Source of the DNA: Allomyces macrogynus ATCC 38327
Lineage: Eukaryota; Blastocladiomycota; Blastocladiomycetes; Blastocladiales; Blastocladiaceae
Direction: 5' to 3'
Length of the DNA: 64,000 bases
NCBI GenBank assembly: GCA_000151295.1
Contig: GG745347.1
Location: 56,038 to 120,037 of the forward strand
Each line of letters opens with the position of its first letter. Within the stretch, counting starts at the first letter, position 1. The notes beneath the pieces were generated by a model. It had not been told where the DNA came from. It saw only the letters and a list, made by a program, of their open reading frames with translations, and did not search any database. This document shows positions 34,339 through 45,643 of this stretch, one piece after another. A program made the translations under genes and the position numbers.

Positions 34339-35109
34339 GGAACGCATCGCGCAGATTGCGGACGTGGGATCCGTTTGCGCGCGCGTCCGGGAGCGCGCAT
34401 CGTCCGCGCACGCAGCTGGTTGGTGTCGAGGCGACTCCCCTCGCTCTCCAAGGCACGAGCCAGCAGCGTCCCCGTCACAATAGAGGGGGTGATTTGTGCT
34501 CACGAAAGCATGCATTTCCACCCGGCATAAATCAGGCTCGACGTTGGTGAGGAATGAAATGGCGTTCGAGGACCGGGCAGGCACACGCCGTGCACGAGGC
34601 ACGCATGTGCCGATACTGTTGCATTCCAGCGCCATGTCATGAAGCGGAACGGCGCAGTGGAGCGCCAGGGGTCTTTCGTGGGCGGTTGCGCGGGCAGGTT
34701 ATTGACAAGTATTGTTGGCATCTTGGTCCTTTCTTGGAAGGATTCGTGTGTGCGCCGCTGCTATGCAGGGGTCTCGCTCGAAGCACGGCACGAACATCCG
34801 AAACCATGCTCGCGCACGGTGTCCATCGTGTCCACCCGGTTGTGTGCGGGCTCTTTTGGCAGCAGCGGCAGCAGCGGCAGCAGCGGCAGCAGCAACATCA
34901 GCAGCGCCAGCAACAGCACACGAAGAGCACCCGCGCCCGCCGCAAGCAGGGCATCACGCGCAACCGCGTCACTGCAGCCTGTCGCGCTCCATCACGACGA
35001 CGGCGACGCGGCCGCGGACGACGATTCCAGACCGACCACCCTATCTCCACGCCGCGCGACCTGCTGCAGTCGCGCCCGACCATCGCGCCCTCGGCTGGGC
35101 TCCCACAAG
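34339..35109. other. Divergent intergenic region with (AGCAGCGGC)n tract
   Basis: Lies between divergent genes (34270 minus, 35110 plus). A GGCAGCAGC-type repeat at about 34857-34915 sits in the presumed 5' leader of the NPRL2 gene. The frame is open through here, so a longer N-terminus is formally possible but would be unlike the family. Confidence 0.45.
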
Positions 35110-37512
35110 ATGGGCCGCCGCGCATTCCATCCGCCGCTGCTCGCCATTTTCCTGTGCGAGTTTGATGCCAAGAACGGCAACCAGATTGTGCTTGCCCTCT
35201 CGTCGGCCTCGCCCCGTGCGCCCTCGCTCGACGACTTGCCATTGCACGTTGTCGCGCCGCATCAAGTCCCCGCGCTTGCTCCCGTGTCGACGAGTCTGGC
35301 ATCACCATCTGCCGCGACCCCAGTCCCGGCGCAAACGCCTACGGCGCCGTCGCACCCGACACTCTACTCGGCCTCGGCACCCTGTAGCCCTGCGCCGCAT
35401 GCGGCACTGCCCAATGACTCGCTCGCGGATGCACTGCGCCGTCGGTCCGACAGCCATGGGCCCGCGACGCTTGGCCGTCGCACGCTGTCACCGCGTGCTG
35501 CGTCGCTCGCGGGACGATCACGCAATGCCACGGCGCCTGGGCAACTGTCGGTGAGCCGGCAGGCGTCCGTGTCGAGTTTAGGGCCCAAGGACGACTTTGG
35601 ATCCACAGCTACCGCCACTGCTGATGATGAATTTCCTGTCGAGTCGTTGCCACCACTCCCGCCGTCCCCCATCGATGCAGAACGGCGGGATATTCCAGCA
35701 CCAGATCGGAACAACCGATCCGCGTCGGATCCCTCTCCCAGCGACAGTCCACCGAACTCGACCCACCCACCACCCGCAAAGACGGCCAGTCCGCGTCTGG
35801 GCAAGATGCCCTCGCTCGCCGCCCTTTCCGCATCGACATTGCCGCTCTCGTCCACTGACCTGGCCGGTGGCACGACCGCTGCGGCACTCTCGTCGCCCTC
35901 GCCGCGATCGCAGCGCCCGACGCTACGCTCGCTCTTCGACACGATCCCTGAATACCTGATCCCGAAACCCGAACTGTGCGGCCAAGTTGTGTCGATCGCC
36001 GTTGACCGATACCGGCTCGTAGGCCATCCCATCTACCTCAAGGACGAGTCGTACGAGCGCAACATGGCCATTTGGAACGCCGTCTTTGTCGTGCCGCGGG
36101 AAGCCGACGCGCGCGGGTGGCACCGCGTCGTGACCAAGCTCGCACGCACGCTCAAACAGCTCGAGGTCGAGTCGCGGTACATGACGACCGTGGCCAACCG
36201 CGCTGCACTCTACGCGTTGCTGCACCAGGTCCTGTACGACCTCAACACGCTCCGCGAAACGCGCGTCGTCGTGAACCCCGGCACGGTGCTGGAACTCTAC
36301 GCCCTGCCCGAACCCGCCGCCCGCCCACCGCCGATCCGGTTCTGGGACGTGCCCGTGGCGCGCATCGATTTCGCAACCGTGGCCATGGACGACTGGGACG
36401 TGACGGTGCGCCGGATCGTGCCGCACATTGACGGCGTGCGCACGGTCGCTGCTGTCGCCGATCGCGCTGACGCCGACTTGGATCTGGCCCGACTCGCGAT
36501 TGAACACCTCGTGCACCTCGGCGCCGTGCACGTCGTCGATCTGTTCCAGGGATCCAACACGTACGTCGTGACCCCGCGCCTCCGGCGGCTCGCACATGAC
36601 GCGCACGTGCAGGCCGAGTGCGTGCGCGCCGTAACCCGCGCGGATGCGGCGGTCGCGCCGACGCCCACGCGGGTTCTGACGGTCTATGCCATGTTCAAGC
36701 ATGGCGCGACCGTGCAGCAGGTCGCGTCCGACCGCGCGTTCCCGAGCCACTTGGTCGACATTCGACGGCTGGTCGTCGTCGGGGTGTTGCGCGGATGGTT
36801 GCGCCGCGTGCACCGGTTCCCGGTCTGGCACGGGCGCGCGCCGCCCGTGCACCTTGCCGTTCCGCTGGACCCGAACGATAAGCGGCGTATGGCAGAGGCT
36901 GCAGCGGCGGTAGCAGCAGCGACAGCAGCGGCAGCAGCGGCGGGGCCCACGTTCCCTCCGCCGCACCAGCAGCAGCCGGGTAGTGTGCACGGGCGGTCGG
37001 CACCAACGGCAACGCACGTCGGCGCACTCGCGTCCCCGGCATCGCCGACTTCCCCCGGCGCGATCGGCGGCGCACCGAGCGTACGCGCCGTGTCGCTTGC
37101 GGCTGCGGCGCCGCGTGGCCCATCGCCACCTCTGGTTCTTACCACGACCAACGCGCAACTGCCCTCCCTGTACCTTCCCGTCGCCGCTGCGGCCACTGCG
37201 GGCCACCACGCGGTCGGCTCCGCATCCGACGTGCCCGCCGCAATGGTCACGGCCGCATCGCCGCCACCGGGCGCCGCGGGGGCCGGGATGGTGACTCGAG
37301 CGCCGTCGGACGCGGCGTCGGCAGCGACGGGGGCCGCAATGACGGTGGGCAGGCGCGGTGCGCCAGCAACACCCGCGAGTATTGTGGCGAGCAAGGTCGA
37401 GGCCGGCGAGTTGGTCCCGCTCGACGCGTATTGTGTGGTGGTGCGGCGTCCGGCGCACATCGTGGCGGCTGCGCTGAGCGTGATGCCGGGGATGCAGTGG
37501 ATAGAGCAGTAG
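35110..37512 (+). CDS. NPRL2: NPRL2/NPR2 subunit of the GATOR1/SEACIT complex
   Basis: GATOR1 (SEACIT) is a GAP for Rag/Gtr GTPases that restrains TORC1 at the vacuole when amino acids are scarce. Single exon, 800 aa against about 380-620 in other species. The start at 35110 gives FHPPLLAIFLCEFDAKNGNQ, the expected longin-like N-terminus (IFxCEF). Residues ~40-270 are a Ser/Pro-rich insertion. The family core resumes at IPEYLIPKPELCGQVVSIAV and ERNMAIWNAVFVVP. It continues with KLARTLKQLEVESRY, WDVTVRRIVPHIDGVRTVAA, LAIEHLVHLGAVHVVDLFQG and SNTYVVTPRLR. The C-terminal ~230 residues are Ala/Pro/Gly-rich with a final helical stretch. The two low-complexity insertions explain the extra length. 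Confidence 0.88.
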   Translation: MGRRAFHPPLLAIFLCEFDAKNGNQIVLALSSASPRAPSLDDLPLHVVAPHQVPALAPVSTSLASPSAATPVPAQTPTAPSHPTLYSASAPCSPAPHAALPNDSLADALRRRSDSHGPATLGRRTLSPRAASLAGRSRNATAPGQLSVSRQASVSSLGPKDDFGSTATATADDEFPVESLPPLPPSPIDAERRDIPAPDRNNRSASDPSPSDSPPNSTHPPPAKTASPRLGKMPSLAALSASTLPLSSTDLAGGTTAAALSSPSPRSQRPTLRSLFDTIPEYLIPKPELCGQVVSIAVDRYRLVGHPIYLKDESYERNMAIWNAVFVVPREADARGWHRVVTKLARTLKQLEVESRYMTTVANRAALYALLHQVLYDLNTLRETRVVVNPGTVLELYALPEPAARPPPIRFWDVPVARIDFATVAMDDWDVTVRRIVPHIDGVRTVAAVADRADADLDLARLAIEHLVHLGAVHVVDLFQGSNTYVVTPRLRRLAHDAHVQAECVRAVTRADAAVAPTPTRVLTVYAMFKHGATVQQVASDRAFPSHLVDIRRLVVVGVLRGWLRRVHRFPVWHGRAPPVHLAVPLDPNDKRRMAEAAAAVAAATAAAAAAGPTFPPPHQQQPGSVHGRSAPTATHVGALASPASPTSPGAIGGAPSVRAVSLAAAAPRGPSPPLVLTTTNAQLPSLYLPVAAAATAGHHAVGSASDVPAAMVTAASPPPGAAGAGMVTRAPSDAASAATGAAMTVGRRGAPATPASIVASKVEAGELVPLDAYCVVVRRPAHIVAAALSVMPGMQWIEQ

Positions 37513-38047
37513 CGCCGTAGCGTAGCGCTGTCCCGTGTACATTTTGAATTGGTTTTGGGTCATGAACGTTCGCTTCGACGCGGATCATGGGCCGGATTGG
37601 ATTGGATTGCCGAGGGGAGGGTCATGAAGAATCGCGGTCACGCCGCGCGTTGCCCCGCCTGCAACGGCGACTTCGCCACGTCGCCCGCCACTGCTCCAGC
37701 GTTTCATCAACCGGCAACGTATTCCATGGCCGGCTGCTCCACCGCCGCCATCTCGCGCGACCACACGCTGCAACTGCCCGCATAGACGCCGGACGGCTCG
37801 ACGCCGCCCTGCTGCGCGCAATATAGACAAGTTCATAGACGAAGAGGGTCAGCACCTCGGGCACCCCCCGACCCGACCGTGTGTCTTCTCGACACGCCGT
37901 CCTGCACGCCCCCACTTGTGCGGCGACCGGCTATATTTTTCCACAGCGGCCAATCGCACGATCTCGCGCTCAAGTGGTGGCGACTGCACAACGAGATCAA
38001 GCGATATTCCAAGTGATCAACCTGGCGCCGCCCAACGCCCATTGCCG
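37513..38047. other. Intergenic between NPRL2 and the membrane protein gene
   Basis: 535 bp containing the NPRL2 3' flank and the upstream region of the next plus-strand gene. No clear TATA box; no gene seen. Confidence 0.4.
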
Positions 38048-40049
38048 ATGACCACGACGCCAACCAAACGCTCGGCTCTCGCCATGCCAATTCGGCGTGG
38101 GATCCGTGTGGCGGCCGCAGCCGTTCTGCCCGTGGCCCTGCTGCTGTGCTTGACGACGACAGTCGTTGCTCAGGCTGCCGGTCCGTACTCTCGGCTTGCC
38201 CAGCGACATCTTCGAGTCGGCACGGACGTTCTGTCCACTCTATCCCTTTTTGCTGACCGACAACCCGATTACCCACCTGATGCCGACGTTAGGCGCCCCG
38301 CAGTGCGCCTCTCTCACTACGCGCGACGCCTGCGAGGCTGTGCCGGCCTCCGACACGTTCCAATGTTACTGGGGCGGACTCGCGTGCTACCCCGGTACGG
38401 TTCTTTTCTCGTTCATCTCATTCCGTTCCCGACCTTCAAACTCACGTTTGTGTTTGACAGGTGACAAGTGCCCACCGGCGGCATCTTGCTCGTCGACCCC
38501 CGGATGCCACCGATGCGCCGACTCGCTGCCGGACCTGTGTTTCCCAACCGTCCTCCAGTGCCCGCTGCCGTGTAACAAGTACACGAACGAGATCCAGTGT
38601 GTCGGGTGGTCGTCAAAGCGTGCGGGTGCGGCCGCCTGTTCCTGGTCGAACGGCGCGTGCACGCTCGTCGGTGCATCGATTGAGAACGGCAACTCGTCCG
38701 TTGCCGCTGTCCCCAACGGGTCGAATAACGGCGATGCCACGTCCCCGTCGTCCTCGTCGAGTGCGGGCAAGACGGCCGGGATCGCCGTCGGCGCGATTGC
38801 CGCGGTCGCTGTGATTGCGGCCGTCGCGTTTGTCGTGTACCGCCGGCAGAAGCGCGGTCGTGCGTCAGCGGCCACGACTTCCCGCGGCATGCCGCCGCCC
38901 ACGACGGCGCTCCCGTTCCCGGCCTCGGCGCAACCGATCCCGGCAACCTCGGAACTCGCATACCCCGCGTCGGCGCAACCGATCCCGCCGCCTCCGCCGG
39001 CCGTCACGACCTCGGGCCCACCTGCGACCTCAACCACTCCCACGCCCTCGGGCGCATCCACTCCGGCATCCATGACCCTTGCGCGGTCCAACGCGACGCC
39101 CATTCCTGCCGAGCGAACTACCTCGCCCGTGCGCCCGCCGTCGCCCGTGATTCCGCGTGGTGGGGCCACGGCATCGACGCGGTCGCGGTCCGTGTCGCCG
39201 ACGCTCTACAAGGTCGCCGGTGTCGCACCCCCGTCGACGGTTGCGTCCGCGGTCGCAGCAAGCACGACGGTCGTGGACGTGCCGACGATTTCGGCGGTGC
39301 CCAAGGCGGCCTTGGCCGCGTCCCGCGCGAGTCGCGACACCCGCCCAAGTCGCGACACACGCCCAAGTCGTGACGCTGCGGTCCCGTGGCCCACTGCCGC
39401 CGCCGCCGTCGCTCCCGAGGTGAGTCCGATGGCCGCTGTCCTGAACAGTTCGACCGACGCGATTGTCGACGTGCCCGACAGCGACGCCGGGACCAACGGC
39501 GACGCGGGCACGAACGGTCCCGCGATCCCGCGCGCGCGTCGGCTCGACTCGGAGGGTTCCTTGTCCTCGAACGGGCGCCCAATCTCGCTCAACTCCACGA
39601 CCGTCGGCGAATACGAGACGCGCAAGGGGTACGTCTGGCCGCAAACCGCGCGGTTCACGATGATTTCGCTCGCCGACACGTCGTCCGACACGGCGGGCAC
39701 GCCGCGCGACGAAGAGTTCCCGCCGGCTGGCAGTTCACCGCCGCGCGATCATGGCGCCGCGGTGATTGCCGCGCGCGCGATTAACCCGCCGCCGCTCGAC
39801 CGCCGCTGGTCGCAGGGCGCGGCACTGTCGCCGTCGTCGCCGTACTCGATGTCGGATATCGGGTATTATTCCGAGGTCGGGGTGCGGTCGCCCGCCGAGG
39901 ATATTCCGGGGGTCATGCCCGACGGTGGATCTGGCGCGGTCGCGCGCGGGAGGTCCAGGTCGGGGTCGTCGGGCAAGGGCGCGCTGGCCGGGGCGCAGCG
40001 CAAGGCGTCGTTGCGGATGGCCGCAGCGGCGCGCGCGGCGCGGCATTGA
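38048..40049 (+). CDS. Single-pass membrane protein with Cys-rich ectodomain and Ser/Pro-rich cytoplasmic tail
   Basis: Signal peptide (RVAAAAVLPVALLLCLTTTV) from the ATG at 38048. The Cys-rich ectodomain (FCPLYPF, CYWGGLACYPG, CSSTPGCHRCADSLPDLCFP, NKYTNEIQCVGW) is followed by a TM helix (GIAVGAIAAVAVIAAVAFVV), a stop-transfer YRRQKRGR and a ~400-residue Ser/Pro/Thr tail. The tail has an SRDTRP repeat and SP-rich motifs. An ordinary intron is inferred at 38395-38460. The signal-peptide frame and the ectodomain frame differ by one base; they join only through a 19-nt GTACTC...CCCAG gap at 38185-38203, an improbably short intron, or a 1-bp indel. The architecture resembles wall-stress sensors (WSC/Mid2 type) in layout only; no known domain is recognised. 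Confidence 0.65.
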
Positions 40050-41125
40050 ACGCGAGGGTTATACAGCGGGAAGGAGTAGAGTGAGAGGTGGGAGGGATGA
40101 GTTTTGAGACTTTTGATTGTGTTTTTTTGGTTGGTGGATTGTTGGTTGTGGGTACACGCTGACAAGAGATACATTTATTACAGCCGACCCAGCGCCGAGA
40201 TAATCATGGCCGCTGCGTAGCTGTGCAAACTTTTTTCCTGGATAGCCAGCGAAAGGTATGGTTGGACCTGCATGGTGCTGAACCGCGGCAGTCACGTAAT
40301 TGTTCCTAACGGCTGCTGTGCCCACTATAGAATGGAGCAACGCATCATCAAGGTCCCTTGGCACTGAGAAGCGCGAATTGAGAATAGGTGGGCGAGTACA
40401 ACAAACGCACGCTGATGGTGAAGGCACCAATCATTTCGATGAAAGATGTCACAAGCCCATGACTGGGCCCAATCTCCGGAACCGCAAATACCTCAGCACT
40501 CTGGAGCATAGGGCCCCAAACAAGTTACTATCTTTGTGCAGCGTTGGGCGCTTTTCTTGCCCATGTTTTGGCCAAAATTTCACCGTCTTCGTGTCCATCC
40601 CCCGCAAAAAGACTCCGCGCCTGTATTTTGCGACAAGGGCCAACCCAATGACCGGCTTGCGCTGTAAACAAGTTTTCCAGGAGTCGAACCTCCAGACAAC
40701 TTGGTTTTGGCCCTTGTGCACCACGCATCGGTTCGACACAATATCTGATCTGTCGTTCTTACATAGCCCTGACAGTGAGGCTCAAATAAGAGTCAAACAA
40801 GGAACGCACGACAGTTGAAGAAATCACGAAGGGGAACTGGTTCTTGGTTCGCAACAAACGTGCGTGACAACAAGGATCTGTCTGCGGCAGATTCAACCTG
40901 TCTTTTTGTCTTTTCAGTGCACCATTGATTTTGGCATGTGAGTTGGCGTCTTGCTGGGACGAGCAAAAGGACTCTGAGCTGAAAAGTGCACAAGTAACTG
41001 ATGGCGTGCGGTGCGGGGTGATGGCTGTTTGATTTGTATCTCATTCCGCGGCACCCCAAAAAGCTATCGTTTTTCTGTCGCACATTCTTTGTTAACCCGT
41101 TCAAATCAATATCATCTCATTGTGT
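40050..41125. other. Intergenic between convergent genes, no gene recognised
   Basis: About 1.1 kb of lower-GC sequence between convergent stops at 40049 (+) and 41126 (-). A 172-codon frame at 40300-40818 has no recognisable motif, and a shorter antisense frame overlaps it, so I do not call a gene. Confidence 0.4.
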
Positions 41126-44100
41126 CTAGATGCTTGCCGCACTCATCCCGGCCAAAATCTCGCCCCAGGCCACGACTTTGAACGACGCATTAGGCTCGAC
41201 GCGCGCCAAATCCCACGGATCCGTTGTCGCATCGTCGTGCACGACCAGCACGCCGTGCTCGAACCCGGGACCCACAGCCGCGCTCGTCACAGCGAGCGAG
41301 TCGGTCTTGGTAACGGCATCACCTTTGGCTCCGCTCACGATCGACAACGACGCAACAAGCGGCGGAGGGTCCGCCGCACCGAGTTCGTATATGTTGAAAG
41401 AGTTGCTGCCCTGGCTGCTCACGACGAGCATGTGGCGCCCTTGGCCGCGAGGGTCGCGGTAGAGGCCAAGCCCTTCCACATCGCGGTGCAGCTGGCCGTG
41501 CGGGTTCACGAGTGGCGTCGAGTCGAGGAGAATGGGCGCCGCTGGTGCCTGGCCCGGACGACGGCCGAGCGGGAAAATGTACCGGCGCGAAACCGGATCC
41601 GGCTCGGGAACGGCGAGAGTCGGGACCGGTTCGGGTTCAGAGAGCAAGCCCAGCGGGTGCATCCACACGCCGACGGCCTCCTCACCGATGTACAGAGAGC
41701 CCGAGTCCGGATCGCCGACACAATTTTCGAGCTGCGTGCCAAATCCGACGGTCCAGTGGCGGACCCGCGTGAAACGAACACTGGGCTCCATGTCGGCGTC
41801 GGTGGGACCATCGAGCTCGACGCGGAACTGGTGGACGATTCCCGTCTTAGTTGTCATGAACAGGTAGTGCCGACGCGCCGAGGGCGGCGTGCCGCGTGGC
41901 TGATAGGAGAGCGTGCACGAGCCGTAGACGGCAATATCGGCCGGGTCAAGGTCGACGAGGTGGTTGCCGACGGGCGCGAGAATGCGTTTCAGCTCATGCG
42001 TCGACGTGAGATGGTCGACGTCCAGTTTCGCGTTGTGCAGGACCGCGTCAGGGTCGATGCGCCTGTGAACCGCGGAGCTGTGAGGAACCAAATCGGAAGC
42101 GAGCGATAAAGCAAGGAAGCGCACCAGGTCGCGATCGCATTCCGCTCGCCGCGGACCCCTGCAAGTACCAAATCCAACTTGCGACCTTTTCCGCTCCCTA
42201 CCGGGACGCCAGCCAATACGCTCACCGAGTTGAGCCCGGACCCTTTGGGCACGGGCGCAAACCACACTTCGCGTCCGTCCATGGTCCATACGTGCAATCC
42301 ACCGTCCCCGCCGCGGCTCTTGGTCGTGCCGAGTACGACCGAGCCTGCTGGGTCGCGCGGGTGGACGTAAATCTCGGCATCGTCATTATCAACAGCAACC
42401 CCATGAGACACGAGCATCGAAGGGCGGAGCGTGACGGCAGGCTCAACACCAATATCGCGGCACGACGGGCCCGTGTACGGGGCAATGCAGTTGCACGAAT
42501 TGGGTCCAAGACAGTGGCCACGTCCACGGCAATCGTCAACGCAAACAGGTTTGTCGCACATCTGGCCAGAAAAGCCGTCAAAGCATGCACACGACGCAGG
42601 TCCGGAAGCTGGGCAGAATGCGAGTGGGCCACATGACGTATTCAAACATGATGTGAGTAGACCTGGCGCTGCACCGTTGGAAATGGAACCAGACGAAATG
42701 CCCAGGTCGGACAGGATTGGATCGATCGCAATAAACAAAGTGCCGTCGTCAGTGGGGGGAACTTGACCACCATGAACGACAAGGGCGTTCCCCGCCGCCG
42801 CGAGGGCCAAATCAGGACGCGCCGGGACCACGACGAGCGATGTTACCTTGCCAACCAGCCCATCGAGCGAAAAGGTTCCCAACACACGCCACAGTCGCTT
42901 TGTGCTGTCCGATTTCAAGCCCGGCAGAGTCGGAGCAATGACTGAGAAGACGCCGCCCAAATGGTCGGGATGCGACGAATACGTGAGCAGATTCGGAACG
43001 GTCGAATTCATGAGGTAGAACACGGTCATGGCCGTGATCGGCCAATTGAGCCGGAAGTGAGCGTAGTCAGGACGAGAGTCGGCCGCAATGAGTGCGCGCT
43101 GGTCGCTTACGATCGCAATATCGACCGAGAGCAAGTTTCCAGCGGTCGTGGCGACAACGATGCGGTACGATGCGGTGCCATCAATCGCGCAGCTCGTCAT
43201 AACCTCGTTCAAGTGCGTGAGCACCGTCACAACCCGCATCTTCAATGGGAGGAACCGCGAGTGAATCAACTTGCTGCCAACTCGTCGCACGGAAGACAAA
43301 CAAATGCCAATCTGCGACATCTTCGTACCTTTTGCAGCACGACCGAGTCGGCCTGCGAAACTATGCGATAAATCTGAACCGCTCCGCCTTTTTGCAGGAG
43401 CGCGACAACCTGGTCACCCGCGCCCGACGTGCCCGCGCAAATACCGACCGCATCCTCGTCACCCTCCCATGCTGCCGCAACTTTTTTGAGCCGAGCCAGC
43501 GTGTCCACCTGGAAGAGCGTCAGCTCCGACCAAATCGAGGACCACGCGGCAATCCATGGCGTGCCCGGAATCGTGGTCAGCCACTTAACGCGCCCAAACG
43601 GAACCTGTGAACGCACATGACCTGTGGTCCAGTCAGAAATCTCGATCCCGCCGTCAACGCTGGAGTTGGCCCGGATCAAATGGGAGTCCACGACAGCGAC
43701 GCTCTTGCCGGCCTTGACCGGCAGATAATGAAGCGTCAATTGCTTCGGATCATAGAGGAGCGGTGCAAAGGAAGCGTGGTGCGTGCGATCCGTTTCCGAG
43801 AGCAGCGACGGGCCCGAAAACAAGAGGACGGCAAGTATGATCGCGTTGACGACAAGAACGAGGGTGATCGCAATTGCGGAGCCATGGTCAGGGCTAAGAA
43901 CCGCAGAAACAGGTGAAGACGACCCTCGTCGTCGTGGGTCAGGCGGTTCTGGGCCGCTAGGATCAACGTGGTCGTCGACACTCATGAGCGCTTGAGTCAC
44001 ATCGTCAGTCGTTGGTGCGGCTGTATTGGTGGTGGTCCAGCGCCGTCGGCTTGGGCTCGGTGATTGCTCGTTGCGAAGAGGAATGCGATCCTCGGCGTGT

Positions 44101-44243
44101 ATCTCGAGCATTTGGATGGAATCGTCTTTGGGTGCATGGGTCAACGGGAAATGACCATTGTCAGCTTGCCGCAAGGACGAACTTGAGCAAGGCTGCTGGT
44201 GCTTGCAATCATGGAAAAGCTGAAACAAACAGACCCTTGCCAT
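41126..44243 (-). CDS. Type II membrane protein with two EGF-like modules and a beta-propeller phytase-like domain
   Basis: Three exons inferred (44243-43329, 43269-42125, 42062-41126), giving 998 aa. A cytoplasmic N-terminus is followed by one TM helix (AIAITLVLVVNAIILAVLLF, ~residues 123-143) and an uncharacterised ectodomain. Two EGF-like units follow: CLNTSCGPLAFCPASG... at ~513 and CVDDCRGRGHCLGPNSCNC. The C-terminal ~400 residues match 3-phytases of the beta-propeller type: DNDDAEIYVHPRDPAGSVVL with GTTK, LENCVGDPDSGSLYIGEEAV, HRDVEGLGLYRDPRGQG, MLVVSSQGSNSFNIYEL and KTDSLAVTS. The family hydrolyses phytate with Ca2+; activity here is inferred. Intron 1 ends in AAG, an uncertain acceptor. 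An alternative start lies at 44111. Confidence 0.82.
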
Positions 44244-44527
44244 GATCCTCGTCCAGCTCTCGGTCGGGTCCGTTTGCACTTAGTTGCATTGTTGGTTGTT
44301 GGAGCCCGTCATTCGACATTGTCCATTGCAGCTTGCAGAAACGTTGCTCGGGGCTGCCCGACGGTCGGCCCTCGGCGTATGCATTTTTGAACGGTCACGA
44401 AGCGCGAGCATAACCGTACTCAACAACAGGCTCTTGGATTGAAACAAGAGTACCCGTGGGCCTGCCCAGTAGGTGGTATTTGGCCCGACTACTGCGGGCG
44501 TGGCACTCTGCTTCGCAGGTCGTGAGG
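44244..44527. other. Phytase-like gene upstream region
   Basis: Short upstream region between the membrane phytase-like gene and the Helitron relict. The left edge of the relict is not resolved; no hairpin plus CTRR Helitron end was identified with confidence. Confidence 0.35.
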
Positions 44528-45272
44528 TCATTCAGCAAAAACTCCAAGCATCATTTTAACTTCACTCGCGACTCTCGCCCAAAAATTCTCACCCAAGAAC
44601 GTTTTCCTTTGAGACTTGTTGATGGTCATGGCAAACGGAAGAGCGACTGGGAATTGGCGGCGACGCAAGCGAAAAAGCATTTGATCAGCATCGCCCGCCA
44701 GCAAATCGATGTGTGGAAGCACCACCTCTTCATTCCGACCCATGTTTTTGGCAACAATGACACGACGCAAGCATTGGGTCACGACCATGCGCGTTCCATT
44801 GCAGAGACCACGGGCAGGGTCGAGATTCCGTAGCAAAATAATCGGCACGCCAACTTTGAGCTTGCGACGATGCGGCGGTCATCCAAATGGGCATTGCGTG
44901 TAGAGGACTTCAAGTGGGATGAGGCCAAGCCCTCCACGCGCCCCCCTCGACTTCTAGCGAATCGGCAGAAAGATACTCGTGGAGGTCGCTTGTAGCAGCC
45001 TGCGCCATTTGGTTGTTGATTCCTGCAACGTCCGCAGTGAATGGAGACAGAATGCTTCGGCCCATGTAGTACTTGTTGCCCCGAGCATGATCCTGGTGCG
45101 GGTAGACAAACTCGAGCAAACTGGCGAGGGTGCGCTGCCCAACTGGTGGATTGGAAATCCCCCTCTTCAAATCGCGGGACTTTTGAAAGACAGGGGCTAA
45201 TTCAATAAAATTGAATAATGCGGCCGGAGCAACGGTGCACCAACTGCTTCTAGGTAGGGTGCCCGAGTTCAT
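44528..45272 (-). pseudogene. Helitron-type Pif1 helicase relict
   Basis: Minus-strand remains of the C-terminal Pif1-like helicase of a Helitron RepHel protein. The recognisable order is LLEFVYPHQDHARGNKYYMG, RSILSPFTADVAGINNQM and EYLSADSLEVEG. A frame change follows, then a nonsense codon replaces the residue before PPH, then come KVGVPIILLRNLDPARGLCN with GTRMVV and RRQFPVALPFAMTINKSQ. These match the conserved (V)YP, RaIL.p.N, YLSaDs, PxxLLRNLdP-GLCNGTR and RRQFPv...AmTINKSQ motifs. The usual SQGQT is degraded to SQRKT and the later YVALSR motif is missing, so the element is dead and truncated. No Rep/HUH part is visible within the window. Confidence 0.8.
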
Positions 45273-45643
45273 CGATGTTCACCAGCACTCAGATTCGAAC
45301 TGATCTAACCGAAGCTGAGCGGTTTCCCTACTTGCGCCAGTCGCTGGTGCTGGTGATTGGGACTGGCTGCTCCTTTAAGACAAGATGCCACTTGCTAGGA
45401 GCGCTTAAAAGTCACTTGGCAACACTTGATGAAGGCAGATCCACGATTGTTCGAAGCCAGTGGTTGTTACATCGCTGCGGCATCGAATGCCACGGTAAAA
45501 TCTCGAGCTGAGACTTTGAACGCGAGTGGCACAATGATTCTCGGCTCATCGACTTTCCAACGATTAACCCTGTATATACACGGCGACTACAATGCTGACC
45601 ATTCCAAGACCGCGCGCGCGACCGACGCAGACGCGCGCGCCAT
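45273..45643. other. 3' flank of the ligase gene
   Basis: Between the Helitron relict and the DNA ligase IV stop. A weak tRNA-like fold at 45281-45354 (-) was judged insufficient. Nothing else seen. Confidence 0.35.

Noticed and set aside
34639..35109. Upstream in-frame extension of NPRL2 by 157 codons
   Set aside because: Sequence is low-complexity and leader-like; the family N-terminus begins at the ATG at 35110.
40665..40745. TTCGACT T-loop-like sequence on the minus strand
   Set aside because: Only three of five T-stem pairs form and no matching acceptor or anticodon arm is visible.
45281..45354. tRNA-like fold on the minus strand: 7-bp acceptor, TTCGAAT T-loop, 74 nt total
   Set aside because: The anticodon loop would have 8 nt, U8 is absent and the D-arm closes only with an abnormally short loop. 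A covariance-model search (tRNAscan-SE) would decide; I do not call it.
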